A DNA stretch of 64,000 nt from Flabesymbios commensalis (GCA_964017125.1 OZ024914.1:21820282-21884281); one strand, 5' to 3'; shown: positions 33,691 through 46,526, counted from the stretch's first letter. Notes: generated from the sequence alone by a model not told the origin. A program made the numbers and translations.

Positions 33691-36320
33691 GGACCATTGT
33701 AGGCCTACATTGTTATGCTTAAACATTCTCACTCCTCGTTTTTACATGTACACCACATTCTCATGCATACTTATTATTATTTAAACTGACTAATAAGCCT
33801 AATGGGCTGGGTACTCAATGATACTGATTAGATTTGTTATTTTGTTTTATTCTGTACTTGTCAGTAGGCCTATAATAAACTAATTGAATAATGGAACGAA
33901 TTAGCAATTCCTCCCAGTGTTTTTGCATCGAAATGGCGCATGCGTAGAATTGGTCTGCGGATTGATGGTGATCAGCGCTGGACTGGAATCGAGGCTGAGA
34001 TATATGATGACGAGACTGACCACGGACTTTATTCTAGACATGTACATCTCGTTCTTTGCCAACAGTTCATGTAGTCTTACACACTGTATTGTCGATCATT
34101 TCAAGTGCTTTAACCCATTCGCGATCTGGAGCGAGATATAAGAAAAGAACGGAAAACTGACAAGTGTATCATGCTAGTGGTACATTTATGATGATATTAA
34201 AATCAAAAGGAAGAAAAATATTATATAGAAAATGCAAAAGTTACTATGGTGCGAAAAATGATGACTAGGGCCTACGGGTCGTTTACCTATGTATATGTTG
34301 ATGTTGAAAATAGATTTAATATGATCACCACATTTGATGAAAACTAAGTCTATAATTAACATTACCACACTGAACATGCGTTTTCAGCCTATCTATACTA
34401 TACACAAATTATATCATAGACCTAGGCTATATATTATATACATGTATATGTGTGCAGATAATATATGTTCAGGACTTTATGATTAAAAGCTGAAATAGTT
34501 CCGATATTAGGATATATACCAGTATTTATTACAAATTTCTTGACTTCCTTCACCTAAAGAAGCACAAACGATCCCATATGGTATACTGTGTATCTGGCAG
34601 TCACGTCACCCATGTGTAATAAGCCTAATCATATCAACTTCTATTTCTGTCACTTTCATGACCCCAATTCAGAAAAAGGGTTGTAACGCGCTAGATGAAA
34701 ATGTTGATTAATTATCTTATTGTATATAACATTCTGAACAGCATCACAGATCAATATAAGTATGGCGTTTTACGACTAATACGTAAGCTACTCACTCTGG
34801 TGCTTTTTCGGGACAATCTGTAATTTACTGATCCCCAGATAAATCTGGAGTATTGGCATTCAGAAACGGGAAATGATCCAATAGAGATGATAAGTTTCCA
34901 GGGCAAATTCCTACTACAATATTATGATTGATGATATTTTAACTTTTTTTAAGCTCAACCGTAAGATATTTCATTGCGATTTGTGAATTGGCGAACGCAT
35001 GAAGTGAGGCATGGCCGAAAATTTTGATTGATAGTAAAACTTACACTTAGTGCTCCACCTCATCCAGATGTTAGCCAAAATACATCTTTTTTAGAAAGTT
35101 TTGTACACAGCAAGGCAACATTATATGACGGCTGAGGCAAACTGATATACAGTGGATTGACATTTGGATTCCTGGCCAGCTCTTCCAGCAGTGACGGCAA
35201 ACAAAAGCCGACTATTACCCAACGATGCTAATCAGTAGATCTGTCGGACCAATGGACTGTAGGCCCAATGGACTGTCGGACCCGTTTCTAGTTAGTTGAC
35301 ATAGAAATCAAATGGTTATGTGGAGATTAAAGTGTTTCAAGACCTCGAGCTAACTTTTTTGCTCCTTAGTTGCCAGATAGAGCAAAGGGTTATATGGAGA
35401 TTTGAAGCATCGTGCTAACATATTTCCTGTTATTGTACCAGACATCAAAGGGTTACATAATGGGTATGAAAGTGTTTCCAAAAAATTTCCCAATGTCATG
35501 TGATGAAAAAATAAAAATATTTTTCATTGCTATCATTGAATTATCAACGGTAAAATTGAGGAGGTAATTTTACACTCGAGGGGGTAGCTTGAAACTAGTT
35601 TCAGATTACCCCTGGGGGTAACCTTAACAGGGGGGGGGGGGGTGTAATCTGAAACTGTTACACCGGCCGAATGTTTTAGTGTAGCAGACAGGGTCGTTTA
35701 GCTCCGAGTGTGCATAAGCGGCTGAGATGTTGCAATCTTCATCACCAAAACGATGTATTTTTTGTAAAACATTCAATGTGAAATATTAAGCAAAGAAGTT
35801 ATTCAATGTAACTCGAAACTAACTGTTAAAAATCCCTCCATGTCACAAGAGTAACATTTACCGGGTGATAAATATAGAAATGCTGTGGCATATGATATAT
35901 GTAGGACATGATGGTCACATTAAACCATAAAGGTAAAGCCGGGCAAAAAGGGATACTTGATGGCTTTCCGGCATGTCTTGTGAGCTGGTCGTTGAATTAT
36001 TCATATGTTGACGATATTATTGGCTTTCCCGTTATTTTTCTAGCAAACAAAACAGCCCTGCGTGGTTGATTTAAGGCCTCTGTCATAGTTCACACCCAGT
36101 GTGGAGACGCGGAGCGTGTGTATGTTTAATAGTAACCAGTGGAAGTCTAAGCACAGACACTATTTATTCCCCCATTATTATTCAATGTATGGCGAGAATC
36201 AAGAGGCGTTTGTCACTAGCTTCTCTCACAGGGAATATTATACTGAAACTAGAAGGGTCTAGTTTTTTGTGGAAATAAAAAACTGGAGATATCTCCCCTC
36301 CAGCAGCCTAAAGGTTTATT
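33691..36320. other. no confirmed gene; weak exon candidate and small repeats
   Basis: About 33949-34075 has one plus frame reading RIGLRIDGDQRWTGIEAEIY and onward, hydrophilic and unlike nearby sequence, preceded by an AG. No family is recognised, so the exon idea is weak. Near 34790-34930 is a diverged relative of 53905-54000. 35245-35283 has GGACTGT...CCAATGGACTGT repeats. 35293-35480 holds three loose units of about 85 bp with AAAGGGTTATATGGAGAT. A G13 run starts at 35630. Confidence 0.35.
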
Positions 36321-36394
36321 ATAATCAGCACCTCAATGGAATATAATTCTATTATATTATATAATAGAATGATATTCCATTTAGGTGCTGATTA
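36321..36394. repeat. hairpin, about 36-bp stem
   Basis: ATAATCAGCACCTCAATGGA and TATAATTCTATTATAT pair with their near complement ending TAGGTGCTGATTAT. There is almost no loop. Confidence 0.85.
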
Positions 36395-36640
36395 TAATTT
36401 TGGTATATTTTTCAGAATGCGATCAATGTTTAAGATGCTTTTGACTGGGACAAGGTTGCACAAATTCCAGTTTAACACCTGCCGAAAATCGCACTTAGTG
36501 ATTGTTCTATGCATTTGAGTATTTTCGGAATGCTCTGAGATGAAAGACGGAATGTTGATGGTCTTTTTGGCACTAAAAACACCCTATCTTCCTCTCAAAA
36601 ACATTTTTTTCGAAAACCTGAAGTTGGCTATATTTAGCGA

Positions 36641-36926
36641 TGTTTGTTTGTTTGTTTGTTTGTTTGTTTGTTTGTTTGTTTGTTTGTTTGTTTGTTTGTT
36701 TGTTTGTTTGTTTGTTTGTTTGTTTGTTTGTTTGTTTGTTTGTTTGTTTGTTTGTTTGTTTGTTTGTTTGTTTGTTTGTTTGTTTGTTTGTTTGTTTGTT
36801 TGTTTGTTTGTTTGTTTGTTTGTTTGTTTGTTTGTTTGTTTGTTTGTTTGTTTGTTTGTTTGTTTGTTTGTTTGTTTGTTTGTTTGTTTGTTTGTTTGTT
36901 TGTTTGTTTGTTTGTTTGTTTGTTTG
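36641..36926 (+). repeat. TTTG microsatellite, about 71 units
   Basis: An uninterrupted TGTT repeat of 286 bases. It translates as repeating F-V-C-L in all three plus frames. None of these is a gene. Confidence 0.99.
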
Positions 36927-37764
36927 GGATGGCTATCCCTGACTCACACAGTTATAATACCAGGAAATGTCTAATTATTAGAAAAATTGAAACCAGAAAG
37001 AAATTTTGCAAAAAAATGTTTACGATACGATATAATTCAGAAAATAAATCATACGCCAAATATAATTCAAGATAAAGTTTAAACACATAGTTTTAAAGGT
37101 TTCTCTAATTATATAAAAAACTATTTTAAAATTTTATATTAAAGTACGTGCAACAATACACAGTGCTGTTCATGCAAAATGCCCTATTTAACTGTTATAT
37201 ATTTTTCGTATTTATATATGTTTATTTCATTTTAAATTGTATAAATAATTATATAAACAGCCTTCGTCTTACAGAAGATATACGTCGTCTTTTTGATGGC
37301 ACCGCTCGCGTTATCTGAAATTGATCAGCTTTTGGAACGACAAATAAACCATGAGTCTGACTGATCCTGTGAAGGACTAAATCTTTGTGGTCGTAAGGTC
37401 AATCAACGGACCATCCCAGAATGACTGAACATTGACCTCGCTGTGTCCACTAGTTGTTTGCCCATGGCGGCTCCCCGCCTCCAAACGAGGCAGCCAACCT
37501 GTGGCAAATCTCAGGCAAATCCCGCACAGATTTTATAACACAGTTGCCGTATTTTTCCAGCAATCTGGCTTTATTGGTTTGGCTGTTTCTTTGGGAGAAT
37601 CTCTACCACAGAAGGTACAAAGCCATACGTTTTTCCTAGTGATGTCGACCCCAGGCGCTCTCATACAAAGTGTCCTGAGTTAACTTCATGCTGATTCATG
37701 CTCCCTGCATCTCAGACGTGCTCGGACAGAGAGATGCAATGCTTCTGGTAAACAGACGATATTG

Positions 37765-37832
37765 GCTTACCATTGGGCCAACGTCATTCGTCGTTGACCC
37801 AATGTTAAGCCAACGTCTTGTGTTGCCCGCCC
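37765..37832. repeat. ACGTTGGCC palindromic repeat
   Basis: ATTGGGCCAACGTCATTCGT faces CGTTGACCCAATGTTAAGCC and ends ACGTCTTGTGTTG. It belongs to the CCCAGCA family. Confidence 0.6.
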
Positions 37833-37931
37833 TCTTAAACATTCCATTTCTTCATTTATTTAGTATCATTCCACTGTAGAATTAGACACATGTGATGATG
37901 CATGGTCATTATTATTGATTAAACATAGTGT

Positions 37932-38130
37932 TTAACCCTTAGATCGCTGAACTTGTAGCGAAATGGGGTTTTTTCAATTTAAAATCATCATAAATATCTT
38001 AGTTAGCTCTTTCTGCTTCATTTGTATACCTATGTTATGGGTCCAGACCATTATACTTTTTCAATGCGGTAATCAACTTTACACGTCAGAATCTAACGTT
38101 AAATGTTGCCCCCCGCGCTGAAAGGGTTAA
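37932..38130 (+). mobile_element. complete TTAA-type MITE (CAGCGC family), 199 bp
   Basis: It runs from TTAACCCTTAGATCGCTGAA to CGCGCTGAAAGGGTTAA. The inside has AAAATCATCATAAATATC and the ATGGGTCCAGACCATTATAC block. It is the best-preserved copy in the window. Confidence 0.75.
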
Positions 38131-38492
38131 TCACTCCATCCAATAATTTATTTATAGTCATCTTCTTTAGAATTAGACATATGTGTTGATCGGGCCTCTA
38201 ACATCATTATTCTGTATTAAACATAGAACATACATGTGTTCATAAGAACGTTTGAGAATTTTCTCAGTATCGCATTGCTTATTTATAATATTAGTCGAGC
38301 ATACAATGCCCATGTGAATATTGTCCCTACTTGACTGGCTTCCAGCCCTTATTGCTCCCACATCTTCCCGCTCCAGAGCTCCCGGGCTCCATAATAATCA
38401 CTCCCAACAAGGATACATGCTCCTTATTGGCATCAAAGAGTTTGTCCGCCTTCTCAATCCCACTGGGAATCTGACCTAATTGCTCGACTTAA

Positions 38493-38860
38493 AGGGACTG
38501 GCCGAGGTCTATAATCATCAAGAAATCAGTGATTTTATTTTAGCTTAATAATATGAACATATGATGTGAACATCTCCATAGACTAGAACTGCAAAAGTTT
38601 TTAATTTTTTGTGCTGCGCATTCACCAGTTAGGCTAGATATAGAGACGAAATTCCCGTATTTCTTATTTTTGACATGGTTGTCAATAATTAGAAATCAGG
38701 AATTTCGTCCCAATATCTAGCCTAACTGGTGAATGCGCAGCACAAAAATTAAAAAAAAATTGCAGTTTTAGTCTATGGACATGTTTACATCATATGGTCA
38801 TATTAAGAAGCCAAAATAAAATCACCGATTTTTTAATGATTTTAGCCTGGGCCAGTCCCT
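38493..38860. mobile_element. palindromic MITE, TTAA target, AGGGACTGGCC ends
   Basis: The ends are AGGGACTGGCC and GGCCAGTCCCT with TTAA on each side (38489-38492 and 38861-38864). Nearly the whole element is one inverted repeat around TTTTTGACATGGTTGTCAA. Copy C has the empty site (GACTAAATGAGAC near 59241), which supports insertion into TTAA. piggyBac-like by its target. Confidence 0.88.
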
Positions 38861-39209
38861 TTAATGAGACGAGGCCTAAATATATAATCTGCCACTTCAG
38901 TGAGCGAAAAATTGATGTGTTGTTACTTAATCCTTTCTGTGAAAATGCACACATGATTGGTCGTTTATTCAGTACATATACATTTTTATGAACGCTTTTC
39001 TATCGATTAATTTATAACATACGTAAATATGAGTTTCTGTGCTTGTTTCTCGGAGTGGGAGACTTGAACAATACAAATGGGATCGTTACACTAGATCAAA
39101 TCATATAAAATATTAATTTATAGACGTTTCTGTGCGGGATCAAATCATATATTTCAATCTTCACTTGATATTATGCATCGAAAAAAAGTACAAGAATAGG
39201 TGGTCTGAG

Positions 39210-39356
39210 GCTGAGCACACTATAGCTTGGTCACGGAGGCTCGCCATAATATTAAATCGATGCGATTTAACGAGGAAAAAAACATTTGTTTCTTTGAACC
39301 CTGAATGACACGCGATCTCCGACTTTCCAAGTAGGCAACTTTAACCCCTCCACCAT
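39210..39356 (-). mobile_element. degenerate SINE fragment
   Basis: Read on the minus strand it holds TACTTGGAAAGTCGGAGATC (the older head) and GAGCCTCCGTGACCAAG (second module). It duplicates 59626-59771. Confidence 0.6.
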
Positions 39357-40673
39357 TACAAGTGCTCCGGTTTGAATAGATTATAGATGTTATTGACGAA
39401 GAAATGTTCAGAAAATATTTTAAATAGTGATTGTATCTTTGTAAGGTGTAGGCCTATCCCACAATGCTTTCAAATCAGATTTATATCTGATACACACGCA
39501 GAAATATTTCTGGATCGATGACGTTAGCTTGGATTTCTTCACTTGGGGTTGCTTTAAAAGCTGAGTGTGTTTAGCTATTTCATCTGAAATGAATAGTTGA
39601 ATCGTGTCGTCGAACAGGTCAGCAATTCCACGCTTTAGTCAGGGCCCATTTTTGACATTTCTGACTTGTTAAGGCATTTTTTAGTAGAATTTGCCATGCA
39701 GTTGTTCTTACACAATTTGGAAACGCTGATTCCAAATCTGCCCCACGCTAAGCTCCGTTCTGCCTTTTTCCTACGCAAAATTCAAAAACAAAATTGCCGC
39801 GAAAAGTTGTGAGCATATCACAACTGTACATCACAGCTTGGCTCACAATGAACACAAAACATCATTTCGGTGTCTAACATAGCATTTTTGGGGTCAGGGA
39901 ATTGAGTAATGATGTTTCCGAAGGTCATATAACTACAATTGTTTTTAAACAGTGGCCGCTAGATGGTAAAATCTAAAATGGCCGCCACTGCAACGTAATG
40001 TGCATTAACTTTGCTTCCAAATAACGTAGAAATGTGTTTTTGGTGTCTACATATAGGTTTCTCACACCAAGGAGACCAATTCAGAGCCGCGATGACATAT
40101 ATTATCAATATTTCACAAAGTTATGGGGAACAAAACATATGTTGCGCCAGAAAAACGACACATTGTAGTCCAGTGTAATAATTTATTTAAAGCCATTTTT
40201 TCACATTCAGAAGTCGAGCGAAATAAACCTAAGAGGCATTTTGTAAGAATGTTTAGATTAATGAAAAAAATATTTTATGATCGTTGATCCCTGCCCGGCA
40301 CTAGATAACCTGTCGCTCACCATATATTCGCTCTGGGCATACTAGGTTTGAGCAAAACATGAAGTTGGTCCATCAAGTTCGTCTGCATAGCCATGACAAT
40401 GATGACACTCATACATAATCCGTTCTGTTAGTATAATCCACTTTTTATATTGTGCAGATCAAAACGTGCACATGAATAATATGTTTCTCAATCGGATTGA
40501 CAATTGACATAATAGAATCATCTTCGGTTTTATATTTTTGGCCAGAAAAAAGACCATAGAATAGCCAGGTAACATAGTTATCAGACAGATATAAATGAAA
40601 GAATAACGTCACAGACTCAGAGATCAACACAAACATGTAATGTACACATTATATATCTACTCCTCTAACTTAA

Positions 40674-41037
40674 AGAGACTGGCCCAGGCTAAAATCATAA
40701 AAAAATCGGTGATTTTATTTTGGCTTCTTAATATAACCATATGATGTAAGCATGTCCATAGATTAGAACTGCAAAAGTTTTTTAAAATTTTTCTGATGCG
40801 CATTCACCAGTTAGACTAGCTATAGAGACGAAATTCCCGTATTTCTAATTTTTGACATGGTTGTCAATAATTAGAAATCAGGAATTTCGTCTCCATATCT
40901 AGCCTAACTGGTGAATGAGCAGCAAAAATAATTTAAAAACTTTTGCAGTTCTAGTTATTGGACATGTTTACATCATATGGTCATATTAAGAAGCCAAAAT
41001 AAAATCACAGATTTTTTTATGATTTTAGCGTGGGCCG
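40674..41037. mobile_element. AGGGACTGGCC-type MITE, right end damaged
   Basis: The left end reads TTAA then AGAGACTGGCCC. The right end stops at GCGTGGGCCGGCA, where different sequence joins. The equivalent in copy C (61083-61449) is complete. Confidence 0.8.
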
Positions 41038-41504
41038 GCATTGGATCGGCAGTGGTTCGTCGTCTCGTGTTTGCTGGGAAACCGCTATGTGTTTCCCCCC
41101 TATAAAATATATATGAATCTGATGACTTTAACCCATGGAACCACTTTTCTCGAACATGTTAGTATCAAATATGTCACGCGTTTTTATTGTATTTCTATAA
41201 TATATATCCAGACTCATCTCATCATCTGTACATCATTCATTTCTACCTACAGTTTGCACTGTTTTTAATGAATAACAAAGTCACTTCCCTGACCGTCCCG
41301 TTCAATAAGTGACGTTAAGCAACTTTCTTACTCACATTACAGGGCGATATGTATATTTTATATATAATGTAATTCATTGTTTATCATTGTTGTAGGGTGG
41401 CTCCTTTGATAGCGACATGTGCTTATGTCTTAAAAGGAGTCTTCCTCGCCATATTGTATTATATATTGGTGGAATAAAGCTATCTTTCTGTCTGTCTGTC
41501 TATC
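41037..41504 (+). mobile_element. probable retroposon 3' end or replacement sequence
   Basis: It replaces about 300 bp present in copy C. It begins with a CCCAGCA-family remnant (TGTTTGCTGGG near 41067). Its last part, GTGGCTCCTTTGATAGCGAC then AAAAGGAGTCTTCC, GGTGGAATAAAGCTATCTTT and CTGT repeats, resembles 57600-57735, as a LINE 3' end with a short tandem tail would. There is no reverse transcriptase frame. Confidence 0.4.
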
Positions 41505-44071
41505 TGTCTGAAAACTGTGTTATCACCGCATTACCTGGCTATTCAATGGTATTTTTTCCGGCCAAAAATATAAAACCGAAGATGATTCTATGATGTAAAT
41601 TGTCAATCCGATTAAGATACATATTCTTTATGAGATGTGCACGTTTTGACCAGCACAATATATAAAGTGGATTATACTAACAGAACGGAACATATATGCG
41701 TGTCATCAATGCCATGGTTATGCAGACCACCTTGATGGATCAACTTCATGTTTTTCTCAAACCTAGCTAGTATGACTTGGCCCAAGGGTGCCACCCGTGT
41801 CCAATGGGCATTTAAATTTAGATTACCCTAATTGATTTATTTTCTACTGTGAAAATCACGATACAGGTGGATATCACATAGGCCACAAGCCAATAGGCCT
41901 AGAGGGGGTATATGGTGAGCGACAAGTTATCTATTGCCGGGCAGTGATCAACAATCATAAAATATTTTTGTCAGTAATCTAAACATTCTTACAAAATGAC
42001 TCTTGCGTTGGTTTCCCTCGGCTTCTGAAGGTGAAAAAATGGCTTTTACAGAAATTATTACACTGGACTACAATGTGTCGTATTTCTGGCGCAACATTTG
42101 TTTTGTTCCCTATAACTTCGTGAAATATTGATAATATATGTCATCGCGGCTCTGAATTGGTCTCCTTGGTGTGAGAAACCTATATGTAGACACTAAAAAC
42201 ACATGTCTACGTTATTTAGAAGCACAGTTAAAGCACATTACGTTGCAGAGGCGGCCATTTTGGATTTTGCCTTCTAGCGGCCACTGTTTAATAATAATGG
42301 TAGCTAGACACCAACATGATTTGTTGTGTTCATTGTGAGCCAAGCTGTGATGTACAACTGTGACATTTTCACAAATTTTGGCGGTCATTTTGTTTTTGAA
42401 TTTGAGTAGGAAAAAGACAGAATAGAGCTTGCCATGGGGCAGATTTGGAATCAGCATATCCGAATTGTGTCAAAACAACTGTATGACAAATTCTACTAGA
42501 AAATGCCTTACAAACTTAAAGAATGCACTTTTTCGAAAAATGGGCCCTGACTACTTGCATATCTTAGGAATACATTAGCCGTATTAGAGATGTGACCTCA
42601 CTGAACAATTGGACCTCGTGAGCGATGTTCCAGTAGTAACTAAGTTAGTGTTGCAGTGTCGACGCCTAGCGAGTACCAGTGACGGGACGTCAGATAACAG
42701 ATTCAGGACAACAGTTTCTCGGAAGCGACATCTTGTTTAGGTCTACGTGGACTCTTTTATATTCTGCTGACTGCCTCGGTCAGTCAGTACATCGGGTGCA
42801 AATAGTGCTGATAAAATGGTTGTTTACAACTCCATGTTGACAGAATCTTCCTGTTTATCGCCCAGCATTTATGAGTTGGATCCCCAGCCGAGCAAAGCGT
42901 CTTAACCCATCGAACAGTGAATGATTCATTGTTTTCTGTATGGAATGTGTTATTTTATCCTGTTTTTGGCATTGTCAGGTCGCCTGTGTATGTTTATTGT
43001 TATGTGAAGACGTTCAGTCTTACGAGGCAATAATACACTTATCTCATAAAAAAAACTATAAAATCGATTCCAGATTATGATATATACTATTTTTTATTCG
43101 TTATTTTCGCTAACAACTAAATGGAATTTGCAGTCTTTTTGTGACACATTTTCTTTTTTGAATATATAAATGAACAATATGCTGGATCATGTACATGTTC
43201 CCCGAACGTTGGAGCGAATAAATGTATGATTAAACTATGACTATGCTCCGAAGTAGCTTGTACATGTAGTTCCAAAACAACTATACAATGGCACGTCAGT
43301 TTTTAGAGAGGGTTATGTGGGGATACCATGACAGATCCGTAAACACAAAGAGGCGTACTACGATATCAACGCATCTGGAAAGAGGTCAGGACTGATGTTG
43401 CCGAAAATCTGGCGTTAACAGTATATGAACAGACACGTCCACAGTGGTCAAAGATCCCGACAAATTGACCGGTAAGCATTCACCATCGTCCAATATCTGA
43501 CCAGTCGTAATCAATAGCGTCACTATCTATATCAATCTGTCTAAAATCAATACACAGATATGTATGTCTAGACGATCTAAAATTAAATTGCCTGTTTTAG
43601 AACTACTTTTAATAAAATTAACTAAAATGTTAACATTGTGATAGTCGAGTGTTTTTATGCTGAGCACACAATTAATAATTCATCACAGACATGTCTGGTC
43701 GCAATTTCAGCAGATTGATATGTATTTTGCAATTACCTATCTGATATGCAGTTATGCCAGTTTGCAAATTCCTAAAAAGAAACACAGCATAACTGTATGT
43801 CATAATGCAACCATGTTAGTCAGAGATCTGTATATGTATAGGGACCGTTACAGGATTAATGCATTTGGGTGTATTCATCACAAAAGACAAACGTTCAGTC
43901 CACGGATTGGACACGGGCGATACACGTGAACGTGTGACAGCTAAGTTATCATGTGTCCGTATTCGTTGAAAATGCCTCGTTTCGCTTGAATGATCAATAA
44001 TACATCTATTGCGACAGACTCAGACAATTCATGTTAATTACAGCTCAACAGGTCGTGACGACTCACCTACT

Positions 44072-44310
44072 TTAACCTTTTCAGCGCGGGGACTGTCTTT
44101 GTACGTCAGAATCGGACGTCTGTAGACGTCAGATTCCAACGTATAAAGACAGCTCCTTTTTTGTAGACGTCAGATTCTGCCGTATAAAGGCGGTCAACGC
44201 GCTGAAAGAATTAAGAGATTTCTAATGGCCGTAGACCCATAACATAGGTATGCAAATGGCGCAGAAATAGCTGACTAAGACTTTTATGATGATTTCAATT
44301 GAAAAAGCCA
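44072..44310 (-). mobile_element. TTAA-type MITE with GACGTC hairpins
   Basis: The hairpin runs from TTAACCTTTTCAGCGCGGGG to CGCGCTGAAAGAATTAA (44214) with GTCTGTAGACGTCAGATT units inside. The internal block ATGGCCGTAGACCCATAACA follows. Confidence 0.65.
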
Positions 44311-45067
44311 TGGTTTAAACAAAACGATTTGGAGGTTAATTTTTTGTTATTAGGAGCGAAATTAGTGTTTTCAGATCAATGTTTCGTCTAAGTATGAGTA
44401 TTTCCAGTTGTGGGTCGAAAAGGTTGGTGAAAATTTTAATTACCTAATTTAGAAGGCTAAGGTAAATTAAAATAAGGGCGATGACATTTTTTGGGGTGAC
44501 CCAATAAATTAGAAAAAAGTCACATTAGTTGTTAAATTCAAAGTTAAGAAAAAGAACGAAGTGTGCGTGGCTCGAATATAAAGTCGCCCAAGATAATCCA
44601 GACCAGAGAATTCTGCAATTTTCTATAATTAACTCCCCGTTTGGAAAGAGCAGTTAATTACAGATCTGTATCATCACTCCGAGTAAACATTTGTATAACA
44701 TTTTTAAAATGGGAAGACGTTGTATAAATGTTATAAAAATGTTTTTTGTTTACTGGGTTGTCGGCCGCCCAAATCTTGTGACGCCACAGTCGATACAGAC
44801 TGAGAAATCTAATTGAAGCTTCGGGTTTGTTAACAATAAAGACAGAAATTGCAGACGACGAGGTTTATTATCTGATTTGGGAGAAATCTAAGATGCAAAT
44901 AAACTGGATCTGTCAAGATGCAGGACAGACATTGTCGATCAACCTAATTTCAAATCCAAGACAGAATCATCAAATGTTCTAATACTATAAAATTGTTTTT
45001 TAACAGAACAAGTTTCCCGAAAGGGTTATTAACAATGCAAGTGCATTACTAAGTGTTAAGAAAAGCT

Positions 45068-45245
45068 TAATGATCTATTTTAACGATATTCTGTGAAACT
45101 CAATGGCCTTGACCTCCTTTGTTGTCCCCGAGTTAGCTAATACAAAGAAGTAAGGGGGAGGGGGTCTTATATAACTTTATTTTCACCGAGTTCCTATTCA
45201 AAACGGTTTCCGGTGACGTCACTGCGTTTCACAGAATTTTGGAAT
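45068..45245 (-). repeat. diverged repeat, inverted relative of 53905-54172
   Basis: TTCTGTGAAACTCAATGGCC, GACCTCCTTTG, AAGTAAGGGGGAGGGGGTCT, GGTTTCCGGTGACGTCACTG and CGTTTCACAGAATTTTG match the complement of 54000-54165 in order. Confidence 0.65.
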
Positions 45246-45712
45246 CTTATTTTAATGTAAACGACACCTGCACATGGGTTCATGTTTGTAAGTGCATTAT
45301 GCAGAAAATGTTCATAATGTCAAAACCAACAGGGGTGGAATTATTGGGCATATCTACTGCATATCCCACTTCCAAGCATGTAAAATAAATATACACATAA
45401 CTACGTTTATTCTTTTATACAATTTTCATTATTTTTATATTTCCTATGTGTATTTTATTGTACATATTGTAGCTGTATTTTTTTGCATGCAAAAAAAATA
45501 AAAATAAAAAATCGGAGGAAAACTGCTAGTTGTGTAAATACAATATGGAGATGGAAAACGTCTGGGACGAGAATAATGTCAAAAACACGTTATTGACACA
45601 AAGACTGAGAAGATTACAGCTACCAGGCTACAGACACAACTAGGCTCGTGTACTAAAAAACAATGTTAGCCAATGCGTTTTACGCTCCAAACACGAGACG
45701 TTGAGGCAATAT

Positions 45713-45900
45713 CCCAGCAAACAACGCACGTTTATCCGATGTTGATTTAATATTGGGCCAGCGTCGAAGACGGTGGACCAACATTAAATCAACATCGGAT
45801 CAACGTGGCGTGTTGGCTGGGCGATTGTTGTTAATTGTTAATGTTAGGCCAACGTTGTAGACAATAGTCAACATTAATCCAACATTGCATGTTTGCTGGG
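45713..45900. mobile_element. complete CCCAGCA palindromic MITE plus a second partial copy
   Basis: 45713-45821 runs CCCAGCAAACAACG to CGTGTTGGCTGGG. Its stem pairs CCGATGTTGATTTAATATTG with ATTAAATCAACATCGGATCA around GCGTCGAAGACG. A second copy follows, ending TGCATGTTTGCTGGG at 45900. Confidence 0.82.
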
Positions 45901-46526
45901 ACCTATATAATTAATTGTTCATTACCAGATTACAGATTACATGAGTAAAGACTCATTGGAGAACGCACTATTACACTTTATTTACAACAGCAGTATTAAA
46001 ATGTTTTCATAATAGGAGTAACTACATGTACATGTTTATGCTTTAATGTGTACACGTTTGCTTCGGACAATAAACGTTAACATTATTATGTATGTTTTAC
46101 CGGAAAAGGGGTCCTTACAGTTAAGATGTGTTCTCCAAAGCGCAATTGAAAGTTTAGAAGAGACGAATGAGATACTAGGAACGGTTAAATCAACCAACGT
46201 GAGGGGTCGGTAAAGGTCTAGGGTGTCAGTTAGAAGGTTTCTTTGCTTAGTCAGTATAGAATTGATGGCTTGCCGATGTGAAGAACAAAAATAGGCAGGA
46301 GTGACTACAAAACCTAGATGACGACTGGCTGGGGAGTCTGTGCTTCAGTACTGCCATTTATCTGTCTGGAAGGTGCACGATTCCCGGGTCTTCTGGATTA
46401 GGGTTGGCTGAATGCCGGCCGTCATCATCAACTCACTGCCAAATCAGAGACAGGCCCGGGTCGTCATTTGCCATGCACAAATGTCATAGATCTATTACTG
46501 CGCTATTTTTAATGCTTTGGAACCTG
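45901..46526. other. no gene recognised
   Basis: Short frames with no known motif; no repeat match noticed. Confidence 0.4.

Larger units (their letters stand above)
39636..42553. mobile_element. Academ-like DNA transposon in copy B
   Basis: The ends are TAGTCAGGGCCCATTTTT on both strands, with CTT duplicated at 39633-39635 and 42554-42556. Inverted arms of nearly 0.9 kb share GTTGCGCCAGAAA, GATCAACAATCATAAAATAT and GACCAGCACAATATA. There is no coding remnant, and the middle is replaced by a MITE and a retroposon-like piece. It is related to 9161-12629. Confidence 0.82.
36498..45620 (+). repeat. low-copy repeat, copy B
   Basis: It begins at GTGATTGTTCTATGCATT and contains the TTTG microsatellite, the GATCAGCTTTTGGAACGACA block (37322), the CGAGCATACAATG block (38296), the Academ-like insertion and the TCGGTCAGTCAGTACATCGG block (42777). 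It ends with blocks shared with copy A (GTTTATTATCTGATTTGGGA at 44864 and AACGTCTGGGACGAGA at 45558). From about 38984 onward it is nearly identical to copy C; upstream of that the match is clearly weaker. No gene is visible. Confidence 0.8.

Noticed and set aside
36540-37075. Open frames of 100-144 codons with F-V-C-L repeats
   Set aside because: They are translations of the TTTG microsatellite; all three plus frames give the same repeat.
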